Positions 8,117-15,843 of a stretch of 64,000 bases of DNA are shown in pieces. The stretch spans positions 248,001 to 312,000 of the forward strand of contig CANLZL010000001.1 in assembly GCA_947495575.1 (NCBI GenBank). The letters run 5' to 3'. The translations under genes and the position numbers were made by a program. Source of the DNA: an uncultured Nioella sp. Its GTDB lineage: Bacteria; Pseudomonadota; Alphaproteobacteria; Rhodobacterales; Rhodobacteraceae. The notes below the pieces were generated by a model. It saw only the letters and a program-made list of their open reading frames with translations. It did no database searches and was not told the DNA's origin. Position 1 is the stretch's first letter. Each line of letters starts with the position of its first letter.

Positions 8117-9594
8117 CAGATCCCCCCGGCCGCAGCTGCAACCACGGTTTCAGACGAAAAGTCGGCCCGATCGTATTCCGCAACCACTCGCCCGCGTGCC
8201 ATCACCATCAACCTGTCGGAAATGCCAAGCGCCTCTTCTAATTCAGAAGAGACCAGCACAACAGCGAGCCCTGCTTTAACCAGATCGCCAATCGCCTGAT
8301 GCACAGCCGCTTTTGAGCCGACATCAATACCTTTGGTTGGTTCGTCCAGAATGATGATGTCGGGATTGGTCGCTAACCATTTTCCAATCACTACCTTTTG
8401 TTGATTGCCGCCGGAAAGCTCTGAAACCTTTTGGCGCCAACTGCTGGCACGGATGGAAACCCGATCCGCAAATGTATCCACCAGCCGTGACTCCGCTGGG
8501 CGGTTCACGAAAATCCCACGCGCTAGATCTTGCAATTTGGGAAGCGAAATATTTCGGCGGATCGAAAATGGCAGGATGGCCCCATGGCGCTGCCGGTCTT
8601 CTGGCACATAGGCCAAGCCTGCGCGCATTGCATCCTGGGTCGAGGTGATCTTGATCGGTTGCCCCTTGATCGTGACGGTCCCGTCCGTGACGGGCTTCAA
8701 ACCAAAGATGCCCTCCATCAATTCGGTGCGTCCGGCGCCGACAAGCCCGTAGAAACCAAGGATCTCACCACGTCGCACGGCAAAGCCAATATCTGCAAAC
8801 TCGCTTGGATGGGTAAACCGGTCAACCCGCAGCACTTCTTCACCGATCTGGGCCTCGACCTTGGGATAAATCTCGGACAGTTCGCGGCCGACCATTTGGG
8901 CGATCAGGTCATCCTTGCTAACCTCTGAGATCAAGCCGCTACCAGCCAGCTCTCCGTCGCGGAGAACCACGTAGTCATCGCAGATGCGGAAGATTTCATC
9001 GAATTTATGGCTGATGAAGATGATCGCCTTCCCGGCCGCTTTCAGGTCATCGATGATGCCATAAAGATGGTGAATCTCGGCCTGAGACAGGGCTGCGGTC
9101 GGCTCATCAAAAATGATCAGTTGCGCGTCCGTGGAAAGGGCCTGTGCCAATGACACCATATGACGCTCCGCCACGCTGAGATGCTTCATCATTGTGCTGG
9201 GCGCAATATCCGAGCCAATTTGTTCCAAAACGGACTGCGCGCTGGAGCGGGTTGCAGTCCAATCCACCCGACCAGCCTGACCTTTTGGCAGGCGGCCGAC
9301 AAAGATGTTTTCGGCAACTGTTATATCATCAAACATCGACGGTTCCTGCTGGATTGCTGATATGCCAGCGGCAGAGGCGTCCTGAGGGCCCACAAATTGA
9401 TGGGGCGTGTTGTTCACTTTAATTGACCCGCTGGTCGGAGAGTGGATCCCCGTCAGACATTTCACAATTGTGGATTTCCCGGCACCGTTTTCTCCGATGA
9501 GCCCAAGCACGCGACCAGAGCGCGCGTGAAAAGAAACGTCCTTCAGGGCTTGGATGCCTCCAAAGCGTTTCGATAGGCGTTCGACGTCCAACAC
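8116..9594 (-). CDS. Sugar ABC transporter ATP-binding protein (two-cassette, RbsA/RhaT-type)
   Basis: A 492-residue double ABC ATPase that powers the importer from the cytoplasm. The first cassette has a complete Walker A (GENGAGKST, residues about 36-44) and Walker B (LIIFDEPTAALS); the second has the family's degenerate Walker A (GLVGAGRTE) with a good signature motif (LSGGNQQKV) and Walker B (IIILDEPTKGID). This one-good, one-degenerate arrangement is normal for carbohydrate CUT2 transporters. It lies between the binding-protein gene, from which it is separated by a strong stem-loop, and the two permease genes. Confidence 0.93.
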   Translation of the reverse strand: MLDVERLSKRFGGIQALKDVSFHARSGRVLGLIGENGAGKSTIVKCLTGIHSPTSGSIKVNNTPHQFVGPQDASAAGISAIQQEPSMFDDITVAENIFVGRLPKGQAGRVDWTATRSSAQSVLEQIGSDIAPSTMMKHLSVAERHMVSLAQALSTDAQLIIFDEPTAALSQAEIHHLYGIIDDLKAAGKAIIFISHKFDEIFRICDDYVVLRDGELAGSGLISEVSKDDLIAQMVGRELSEIYPKVEAQIGEEVLRVDRFTHPSEFADIGFAVRRGEILGFYGLVGAGRTELMEGIFGLKPVTDGTVTIKGQPIKITSTQDAMRAGLAYVPEDRQRHGAILPFSIRRNISLPKLQDLARGIFVNRPAESRLVDTFADRVSIRASSWRQKVSELSGGNQQKVVIGKWLATNPDIIILDEPTKGIDVGSKAAVHQAIGDLVKAGLAVVLVSSELEEALGISDRLMVMARGRVVAEYDRADFSSETVVAAAAGGI

Positions 9595-9617
9595 GGTTGA
9601 TACCCTCGGTAAAATGC

Positions 9618-9657
9618 GGCCCCTCCCGATCCACCATGCGGTGTTACGGGAAAGGCC
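9618..9657 (-). other. Long nested stem-loop between sugar-binding protein and ATPase genes
   Basis: GGCCTTTCCCG and CGGGAGGGGCC (minus-strand reading; 9647-9657 and 9618-9628) form an 11-bp stem including two G-U pairs, and inside the loop CACC-GCAT-GGTG (about 9632-9643) can form a second hairpin. It sits in the 75-nt gap after the binding-protein gene and has no T-run, fitting an intercistronic RNA-stabilising element. Confidence 0.65.
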
Positions 9658-9669
9658 ACTAGGGAGAAA

Positions 9670-10704
9670 TCATTCACTGACGGAATTGATGATATCGGCC
9701 GCTTCGGCAACGTTGGTGGCATCATAGACGAAAAGCTCACCCATGACGGCGATCCCGTCGGCGCCAACCATGATGTCGCCCATTCGACTGGCCGTGATGG
9801 TATCGCCTTCGGCGCCGGAAACCTCTTCGGCAATCAGGTCATGTGTGGCCTGGACCGTGGTGTAACCCACATCAATCATGTTCCAGATTGCAAAGGCAGG
9901 TGTGGCGCCGGATTCGACGTGGTCCACCATCTCTGTGGGAAAACCAAGCCCGGTGACCTGAATGTCGCCGATCAGATCATTGTCGCGCACCATTTGCGAT
10001 GCAGCGGCGATGGCGATTGAGGAATATGCCACGATTACTTCCAGATCATCATGTTCGCTGACAAGACCAAGCGCTTCGGTATAGGCCTTGTCCGAACGTT
10101 CATCGCCATAGGCCACTTCGACAACTGTCAGGCCCTGAAATTCTTCTTCCTCTTCTGTTAGCCGGATCAATTCTTCCACCCAGAGGTTTTGAGTGGTTGA
10201 ATTCGCGGGGCCGGAAATCACTCCGATGTCGCCTTCGCCACCTGCCAGTTCCAGCGCGATACGGGCAGGTCCAAGCGCGATGAGCTCATTAGTTGCAGAT
10301 GCTATGTGCAGGCTGCGCGCGGCGGCCTCCGTATCCTGATCCCAGGTCACAACAGCGATACCACGTTGACGGGCACGGTTCAGCGCGGGCGTCAGCGCGG
10401 TGGCGTCATTGGCGGAAATCATGATGGCATCGACACGCTGTGCAATAAGGGAATTAATCAGCGAGACCTGACCTTCGGCCGTGTTTTCGGTCGGGCCGGT
10501 AAAAATCAATTCGACACCCAGCTCATCCGCGGCCTCTTGGGCGCCAATGCGGGCCAGCTCGAAAGCCGTGTTACCAAGGACGCGAACAACCATGGCATAA
10601 CGTGGCTGATCCTGTGCAACCGCTGTGGCGGGCAAGCCGAGTGTTACTGCTGTCAGGGCCGCTGCGCCCACCAAGGTGGCGCGTTTAAATAGGTTTCCGA
10701 GCAT
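9670..10704 (-). CDS. Sugar ABC transporter periplasmic binding protein (Peripla_BP_4, CUT2 type)
   Basis: A 344-residue LacI-fold sugar-binding protein. It opens with a signal peptide (MLGNLFKRATLVGAAALTAVTLGLPATAVA) and continues with AQDQPRYAMVVRVLGNTAF, then the typical DAIMISANDATALTPALNRA stretch (about residues 95-115), VVTWDQDTEAAAR and a GVISGPANSTTQN hinge region. It is most like the rhamnose- and autoinducer-2-type binding proteins. A GGAGGAAT ribosome binding site precedes the ATG. It leads the operon binding protein, ATPase, two permeases, GYD protein and is divergent from the cupin/dehydrogenase/aldolase operon, suggesting that the cargo is a sugar or sugar acid degraded by those enzymes. 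Confidence 0.92.
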   Translation of the reverse strand: MLGNLFKRATLVGAAALTAVTLGLPATAVAQDQPRYAMVVRVLGNTAFELARIGAQEAADELGVELIFTGPTENTAEGQVSLINSLIAQRVDAIMISANDATALTPALNRARQRGIAVVTWDQDTEAAARSLHIASATNELIALGPARIALELAGGEGDIGVISGPANSTTQNLWVEELIRLTEEEEEFQGLTVVEVAYGDERSDKAYTEALGLVSEHDDLEVIVAYSSIAIAAASQMVRDNDLIGDIQVTGLGFPTEMVDHVESGATPAFAIWNMIDVGYTTVQATHDLIAEEVSGAEGDTITASRMGDIMVGADGIAVMGELFVYDATNVAEAADIINSVSE

Positions 10705-10767
10705 GTCATTCCTCCCAATTGCGGGCGTTGGACCCGTCTACAAGAAGAAGCTTTACAATTGTCGCCA

Positions 10768-10783
10768 AAATTGTCAACAATTT
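10768..10783. promoter_or_regulatory. Candidate GntR/FadR-type operator in the sugar ABC / cupin divergent promoter
   Basis: AAATTGT-CA-ACAATTT is a perfect 7-bp-arm palindrome in the 124-bp divergent gap. ACAATTGT just upstream (10755-10762) is a further AATT-centred palindrome. On the minus strand the site contains GTTGACAATTT, identical to 1326-1336. The symmetry and the TTGT-NN-ACAA core fit FCD-type GntR regulators. Confidence 0.5.
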
Positions 10784-10828
10784 GATGTCGGCAATTGGAA
10801 TGGCCCATTCGAAGGAGCGCGAGAGACC

Positions 10829-11389
10829 ATGGCTTTGACAGTCAAACGTGTGGTGACGGCCAATGACGCCACCGGGAAATCCTACTTCCTATTCAATGGG
10901 CCAGCCCCAACCGTGGTCGAACAACCAGGCCGGCAACTGACCTTTCATGAACTTTGGGAGACCGATGGCCCCTTGGCGTCGAATGAAGGGGTGGAGGATG
11001 CCGGTGCCCGGCCGGTCTCGCATCATCCTCCACTGGGTGGCACTCGATTTAGAATCGTCGAGTTAATGCCAGATGTCGTTCAGGACGCAGATGCTGTTGA
11101 TCAGGATTTTGAGCTTATTGCTGCGCCAGACATTCAAGTAGAGGGCGCAGAAGACCCGACCATGCACCGCAATGAGACGGTCGACTACAATATCATTCTT
11201 TCCGGCGAAGTGGTGGCTGTTACAGACCAAGACGAAACCCTATTGCGCGCAGGCGACGTGCTTATCCAGCGCGGCACGGCTCACACATGGCATAACCGTT
11301 CTGAACACCCCTGCATCTTTGCCTCTGTCATGGTCAGTGCTGCCCCGCATCCCCTATTTGCTAAGCCAAAGGACGTGTCCGATGACTGA
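10829..11389 (+). CDS. Cupin-domain protein
   Basis: A 186-residue cytoplasmic protein whose C-terminal half is a single cupin barrel: the first motif region reads TMHRNETVDYNIILSGEV (residues about 112-129, giving H, E and D/Y ligand positions) and the second reads GDVLIQRGTAHTWHNRS (about 147-163). An N-terminal region of about 100 residues precedes the barrel. The start at 10829 is chosen because GAAGGAG lies nine bases upstream; the longer upstream frame runs into the divergent promoter. It overlaps the dehydrogenase gene by eight bases and is the first gene of a three-gene catabolic operon. Cupins of this kind can be isomerases, lyases or binding proteins; the reaction is not known. Confidence 0.8.
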   Translation: MALTVKRVVTANDATGKSYFLFNGPAPTVVEQPGRQLTFHELWETDGPLASNEGVEDAGARPVSHHPPLGGTRFRIVELMPDVVQDADAVDQDFELIAAPDIQVEGAEDPTMHRNETVDYNIILSGEVVAVTDQDETLLRAGDVLIQRGTAHTWHNRSEHPCIFASVMVSAAPHPLFAKPKDVSDD

Positions 11390-12467
11390 CACTTGTGTCA
11401 TAGATACAAACGAAGCGGATAAATTCCTGCGCCGTCTATTTATGTCCTGCGGTCTTGGCCCGGAGGACGCTGCACTTGCGGCAGCCGACATGGTCCTGAC
11501 CAACCTTTGGGGTATTGATAGCCACGGGCTTTTGCGATTGCCGATTTACGCGCAGCGCTTGAAAAATGGCGCAATCAACCCCACGCCAAATATTCAAACC
11601 GTCGCGGGCCATGGGGCATTTGAGACCGTGGATGGCGATGCTGGTCTGGGATTTGTTGTCGGGCATCACGCTATGGCGCGCGCCATAGACCTGGCAAAAT
11701 CCCATGGCATTGGCGCCGTGACGGTGCGCAACTCCAACCATTTTGGCGCAGCTGGTCTCTACATAAAACAGGCAACCGAGGCAGGGATGGTCGCCCTGTG
11801 CATGACCAGCGTTGGCCCCAATTTGGTTGTCCCCGGCGGAGCGAAACCCATAACCGGCAATAATCCTTTGGCATTTGGCGCACCGACCGGGCAGGGGTTC
11901 CCGTTGATCCTTGATATCTCGATGTCTGCCGTCGCGGGGGGCAAGTTGCTGCTGGCGCAGGAAAAGGGCGAAAAGATTCCGCTCGGTTGGGCGACTGACA
12001 AAGAGGGACGGCCAACCGATGACCCAACTATAGGGTTTGCCGGATTCTTGCTTCCCTTGGGGGGACATAAAGGCTTTGGGTTGTCGTTGATGGTGGATAT
12101 CCTGTGTGGTGTCCTGTCTGGTGGGGCATATCAGTTTGACCTGAAAAGCATGTATAAATCGCCCGACGATCCAAGTGAGACCGGGCACATGATGATCGTG
12201 ATAGATCCAGCGGCGGCTATTGGACGATCCGAATTCGTTGAGCGGATGGAGGCATTCTGCGCCACCGTCAAAGCGTCGCCCATGTGGGATCAAACCGCGC
12301 GGATGCTGATCCCGGGCGAACTGGAACATGAAAAGATGCAAGAACGTTTGGCCACCGGGCTTGAGTTGCCAGACAGCCTGTGGCGCGAAATCGAAAAGAT
12401 TGCAGCCGACAGGGGTGTAGAGATGCCTCACCAATTCACAGCACCCGCAAAGGAGCCTTCCTCATGA
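11382..12467 (+). CDS. Ldh2-family (malate/L-lactate/ureidoglycolate-type) NAD(P)-dependent dehydrogenase
   Basis: A 361-residue oxidoreductase of the Ldh_2 family (MDH2/AllD/ComC/YlbC group), which oxidises 2-hydroxyacids and related diol acids. Family motifs are WGIDSHGLLRLPIYAQRL (residues about 41-58), VRNSNHFGAAG near residue 115 with the catalytic histidine, NNPLAFGAP and the GGHKGFGLSLMVDILCG helix near residue 225. The ATG at 11382 overlaps the cupin stop by eight bases; the longer upstream frame is only a shadow of the cupin gene. With the following HpcH/HpaI aldolase it suggests oxidation or 2-keto formation followed by retro-aldol cleavage of a sugar acid. That order is inference. 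Confidence 0.88.
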   Translation: MTDTCVIDTNEADKFLRRLFMSCGLGPEDAALAAADMVLTNLWGIDSHGLLRLPIYAQRLKNGAINPTPNIQTVAGHGAFETVDGDAGLGFVVGHHAMARAIDLAKSHGIGAVTVRNSNHFGAAGLYIKQATEAGMVALCMTSVGPNLVVPGGAKPITGNNPLAFGAPTGQGFPLILDISMSAVAGGKLLLAQEKGEKIPLGWATDKEGRPTDDPTIGFAGFLLPLGGHKGFGLSLMVDILCGVLSGGAYQFDLKSMYKSPDDPSETGHMMIVIDPAAAIGRSEFVERMEAFCATVKASPMWDQTARMLIPGELEHEKMQERLATGLELPDSLWREIEKIAADRGVEMPHQFTAPAKEPSS

Positions 12468-13228
12468 CCTCGTTCAAGGCACGCATGGCAGCGGGCGACA
12501 CATTGGTGGGAACATTCCTGAAAACTCCTGCACATGAAATCATCGAAGTTTTGGCAAAGTCGAAGCTCGATTTTCTGGCTCTTGATGCCGAGCACGCGCC
12601 CTTTGACCGGGGCCGCATGGATTTGTGTCTGGCCATGGCGCGGGCCCTGGACATTCCGACCTTGGTGCGCGTTCCGAGCGGGACCGATGTGGAGTTGTTG
12701 AAAGCGCTCGATTCCGGGGCGACCGGCGTAATTGTTCCGCATGTCGATACCGTCGAAAAAGCCAAGCGAATTGCGCGCGCTGGCCGGTTTGGCCATCGCG
12801 GGCGCGGCTATGCCGGATCAACCCGATGGGCGGGCTTTGGCACGCGACCGATGAGCGATGTTTTACAGCAGAGCCAGACAGAGACCATTATCATTGCACA
12901 GATTGAAGAGCCCGAAGGTGTCGACGTGGTAGATGAAATAGCGTCCATTGACGGCATTGATGGCCTTTTTGCCGGCCCGGCTGATCTGGCGGTTTGTTAC
13001 GGCTCCGCTGACACGACCAGCCCACCTGTGATCGAGGCCATGAAAACAATTGGCGCGGCGGCGCGCGCCAATTCAAAAACATACATGACCTTCGCCGCAA
13101 GCGCGGCCCAGTGTCCGCCCTTGATCAATCTGGGGGTCAGTATGTTCTTTATGGCGTCTGAACATGCTTTCATGCTGAAATCCGCGAATGAAGAGGTTGA
13201 TGCCCTTCGTATCCTTACAACCCAGTGA
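12464..13228 (+). CDS. HpcH/HpaI-family aldolase/lyase (2-keto acid aldolase)
   Basis: A 254-residue class II pyruvate aldolase related to HpaI, GarL and RhmA. Visible motifs are FLALDAEHAPFD (residues about 40-51, with the glutamate/histidine site), the RVPSG segment with the substrate arginine, GVIVPHVDT, RGYAGSTRWAG, AQIEEPEGV with the metal-ligand glutamate and GLFAGPADLA with the second metal-ligand aspartate. These sites look intact. It is coupled to the dehydrogenase by an ATGA overlap and has AAGGAG upstream. Its 3-prime end overlaps the convergent alpha/beta hydrolase gene by 14 bases. Expected products are pyruvate (or a homologue) and an aldehyde. Confidence 0.92.
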   Translation: MTSFKARMAAGDTLVGTFLKTPAHEIIEVLAKSKLDFLALDAEHAPFDRGRMDLCLAMARALDIPTLVRVPSGTDVELLKALDSGATGVIVPHVDTVEKAKRIARAGRFGHRGRGYAGSTRWAGFGTRPMSDVLQQSQTETIIIAQIEEPEGVDVVDEIASIDGIDGLFAGPADLAVCYGSADTTSPPVIEAMKTIGAAARANSKTYMTFAASAAQCPPLINLGVSMFFMASEHAFMLKSANEEVDALRILTTQ

Positions 13229-13922
13229 TCCACGCAATCAGAAGCTCAGTTGTCTGATCAGGCTGTTCCAACGTTGGCAAATGCCCAGAGTCTGAAATAA
13301 CCGCGAATTGCGAATGCGGGATGGCGCGGATCACAGCCTCATGGCGGTCCATGGGACAAACGGCGTCATGTTTTCCCATGATCACAAGAGTCGGGGCGGT
13401 CACCTTTCGCAATCCGTCAATTTGATCGCCGCGGCTGACCAGCGCCCGGGTCTGGTTTGCAAACGCGGTTGAACCCATGTCTTGTGCCATCTGGCGACAT
13501 AGAGCTTCGGTTCTCTTACGGTACGGACCGTTATGGCAATACGTCGGAATGATCTCATCTGCCATTAGCGCATCAATTGTCCCGTTTTTTGCAGCCGCAA
13601 GATGGCGTTGGCGGGCTTGCGCGGCCTTAGTGTTATCTGGCCACGGATTACAATCCATCAGGATCAGCCCAGCCAACCTTTCTGGGGCCGCCTTGGCAAC
13701 TTCCATGGCCAGAATTGCGCCCATGGACAGCCCAATGGCGATGATTGGGCCCTCGGTTTGTGTCAGCGCGTCAAGGGCGGCGCCTTTGACCGAGTGAATA
13801 TTTTCGGTGCGAGCATGGTGGACGGGAAAGCCGGCTGAAGACAACGCGAGCGCCTGATGCCTGAACCCACGCTCGTCACACATAAACCCGGGGAAAAGCA
13901 GACAAGTTGGCAATTTGGTCAT
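13215..13922 (-). CDS. Alpha/beta hydrolase
   Basis: A 235-residue cytoplasmic alpha/beta-fold hydrolase with an intact-looking catalytic triad: nucleophile serine in GLSMGA (residue about 70), aspartate in GKHDAVCP (about 185) and histidine in SDSGHLPTLE (about 213). There is no signal peptide. It lies 81 nt downstream of the reductase gene of the hydroxylase operon on the same strand, so it may be that operon's fourth gene. Esterase, lactonase or C-C hydrolase are all possible. It converges with, and overlaps by 14 bases, the aldolase gene. Confidence 0.85.
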   Translation of the reverse strand: MTKLPTCLLFPGFMCDERGFRHQALALSSAGFPVHHARTENIHSVKGAALDALTQTEGPIIAIGLSMGAILAMEVAKAAPERLAGLILMDCNPWPDNTKAAQARQRHLAAAKNGTIDALMADEIIPTYCHNGPYRKRTEALCRQMAQDMGSTAFANQTRALVSRGDQIDGLRKVTAPTLVIMGKHDAVCPMDRHEAVIRAIPHSQFAVISDSGHLPTLEQPDQTTELLIAWITGL

Positions 13923-14003
13923 CGTCGTCAGTCCAGATGAGGAACGTCTACCTGGCTAACGCAGATTCTCCAGAATGTCTGGTCTGTTGATCAAATTACT
14001 TCA

Positions 14004-14963
14004 CTAAATGTCCAACACCAACTTTTCGCCTTTCGCCCGCGACACACACAGACAAATGCGCTTTCCGGCGTCTCGTTGTTTATCTGACAGAAAGCTGTCC
14101 CGATGGTCGGGTTCCCCATCCAGAACTTCTGTCACGCATGTTCCGCAAACACCTTGTTCACAGGAAAACGCAGCGTTGATCCCCTGGCTCTCCAGAACGT
14201 CCAAAATCGTCTCTTTTTCGCCAACCTCAAAGGTCATTCCAGAACGCTTAAGCTCGATCGTGAAGGGAGAGGTCTTTGCATCCGCAAATGCAAGATTGGC
14301 TGCGAACCTTTCCAGCTTGATTGCATCGGTTGGCCATGTTTCGCCAGCAATCCTTTCAGCGCTGTCCATGAAGGGACCCGGCCCGCACATGTAGATCTGT
14401 CCGCCGGGAACCGGCTCCACCAAAAGGCTTAGCAGCATGGTGGTGGTAGCCAAGGGATCCAGCCCCTCATGCAGGGTCACCCGGTCCTTGTAATCTCCGC
14501 GCATTAGTCGATCCCGAAACGCAGTATGTGCGCGCGAACGAGAGAAATAGTGCAACTCAAAGGATTTGCCCAAAGCGTTCAGCCGGTCGGCCATGGCAAT
14601 TATGGGAGTGATCCCAATACCGCCTGCCAACAGGATTGCGTGATCCAGCGTTTCGTCGAGGGGGAAATTGTTGCGCGGACTACCGATTTCCAGCTTGTCC
14701 CCTTCTTTGACCTCTAAATGCATCAGGTCCGAGCCGCCGCGTGACGGCTCTCCCTTTTTTACGGCAATCATCAATTTGCGTCGGTCATTGGGATCGCCGC
14801 AAAGGGAGTACTGTCGAATAATACCTTGCCCACAATGCACATCAATATGGGCCCCCGGTGTGTAACGCGGGAATCCAAAGATCCCCTTTTTGACAAGTTG
14901 GAAAGAGCGGACGCCGTCCGCCTCCTCGGTGACTTTGGAGACCACAACGTTGATCAAGGCCAC
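14004..14963 (-). CDS. PDR/VanB-type reductase: FMN/NADH module with C-terminal [2Fe-2S] ferredoxin
   Basis: A 319-residue electron-transfer protein of the phthalate dioxygenase reductase group. The N-terminal flavin domain has RQYSLCGDPND (residues about 50-60, the R-x-Y-S flavin motif), then the nucleotide domain with LLAGGIGITPIIAM (about 111-124) and YMCGPGPFMDSA; the C-terminal plant-type ferredoxin has CEQGVCGTCVTEV plus a final ICLCVS cysteine, the normal four-cysteine pattern. Such reductases feed electrons to oxygenases. Here it is 12 nt downstream of a PanB-like gene and in line with a membrane di-iron hydroxylase, which is the obvious electron acceptor. That pairing is inference; these reductases more often serve Rieske oxygenases, and no Rieske gene is present. 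Confidence 0.92.
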   Translation of the reverse strand: MALINVVVSKVTEEADGVRSFQLVKKGIFGFPRYTPGAHIDVHCGQGIIRQYSLCGDPNDRRKLMIAVKKGEPSRGGSDLMHLEVKEGDKLEIGSPRNNFPLDETLDHAILLAGGIGITPIIAMADRLNALGKSFELHYFSRSRAHTAFRDRLMRGDYKDRVTLHEGLDPLATTTMLLSLLVEPVPGGQIYMCGPGPFMDSAERIAGETWPTDAIKLERFAANLAFADAKTSPFTIELKRSGMTFEVGEKETILDVLESQGINAAFSCEQGVCGTCVTEVLDGEPDHRDSFLSDKQRDAGKRICLCVSRAKGEKLVLDI

Positions 14964-14975
14964 GGCGCATTCCCC

Positions 14976-15815
14976 CTATTGATGGACGGGCTGCAACTTG
15001 TCCAAACCCTCTTTGAGTTTCTCCAACTCAACGGCGGGCATGGAAACGGAAGTGGCAGCATCAGGGAATGATCCGTCAATCACGGCAGCGCGGTAGCCCG
15101 CCAACGCTTTGGAGCGCTCAGCCACCAATTGCTTGCGAATTGACAAGACATCGCCAAAAGCCTTGGCATGGCGCGGCGGATGTTCGTTGTCGCCGCAAAG
15201 GTCGGACATGTAGGACAAGATAATGTCACCCGACGTGCCGGCACCGATGGTTACAGTAACCAGATTTGAGTGCTTCTTGATCTCAGCCAATGCTTCTTCT
15301 GCGACGCATTCGACCTCACAGGAATAGGCCCCGGCCTCTTCTAGCCGGCGGAAATCCTGCAACAACGCCAATGCCTCGTCTGCGGTTTTCCCGACTGTGC
15401 GCAGCCCGCCAAACTGGGTGGCGCGGGCCGGGAACAATCCGGTATGGCCCTGAACGCTGATCCCTTCACGCGCGATCCGTTCAATCGTGGACAGGCCGCG
15501 TGGTGAATAGATTGCGTCAGCACCTTTCGCCATGGTGTCAATTGCACCACCAAGTGCTTCGTCTTCGGTCACGTATTGGCGCATATACTGCGCAGCGGTG
15601 ACAAAAATATGGGGCGCTGCGGCCCGGACTTCTTCGATCATGCCGCAGTCAATGGTCAGCGAGTCGATGCCTTGTTCCGCCGCGGCGGCAGCCTCGTCGC
15701 CATCAAAGGCGGTGACTTGCGTCATTCGGATGCCAGCGGCCTTGTTCTTGATCAGACAACCGACGGTCAGGTGTCTTTGTGCCTGTTGGCCGCCATAGGT
15801 ATAGATGTGCTTCAT
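14976..15815 (-). CDS. PanB-like (ketopantoate hydroxymethyltransferase-related) protein with altered metal site
   Basis: A 279-residue (beta/alpha)8 protein related to PanB in the PEP mutase/isocitrate lyase superfamily. Matching PanB landmarks are VTAFDGDEAAAAAEQGID (residues about 33-50), the TIDCG strand corresponding to the first Mg ligand aspartate, GHTGLFPARATQFGG, EVECVAEE with the catalytic glutamate, and TIGAGTSGD. By eye alignment, two other PanB metal ligands are missing: the L-A-D-L-P-F aspartate is replaced in VTAAQYM, and the K-I-E-G-G segment reads IYSPRG. It is therefore probably not a pantothenate enzyme. An alternative TTG start at 15857 would overlap the hydroxylase gene. 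It sits between a membrane hydroxylase and a reductase, an unusual context. Substrate unknown. Confidence 0.75.
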   Translation of the reverse strand: MKHIYTYGGQQAQRHLTVGCLIKNKAAGIRMTQVTAFDGDEAAAAAEQGIDSLTIDCGMIEEVRAAAPHIFVTAAQYMRQYVTEDEALGGAIDTMAKGADAIYSPRGLSTIERIAREGISVQGHTGLFPARATQFGGLRTVGKTADEALALLQDFRRLEEAGAYSCEVECVAEEALAEIKKHSNLVTVTIGAGTSGDIILSYMSDLCGDNEHPPRHAKAFGDVLSIRKQLVAERSKALAGYRAAVIDGSFPDAATSVSMPAVELEKLKEGLDKLQPVHQ

Positions 15816-15843
15816 TGTTGAAGGTGCCTTCTTCTCGGTCGCG

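Noticed and set aside
11436-12434. 332-codon open frame antisense to the Ldh2-type dehydrogenase
   Set aside because: The plus-strand gene has the full family motifs and is coupled to its neighbours; the antisense translation is proline/histidine/glycine-rich without recognisable features.
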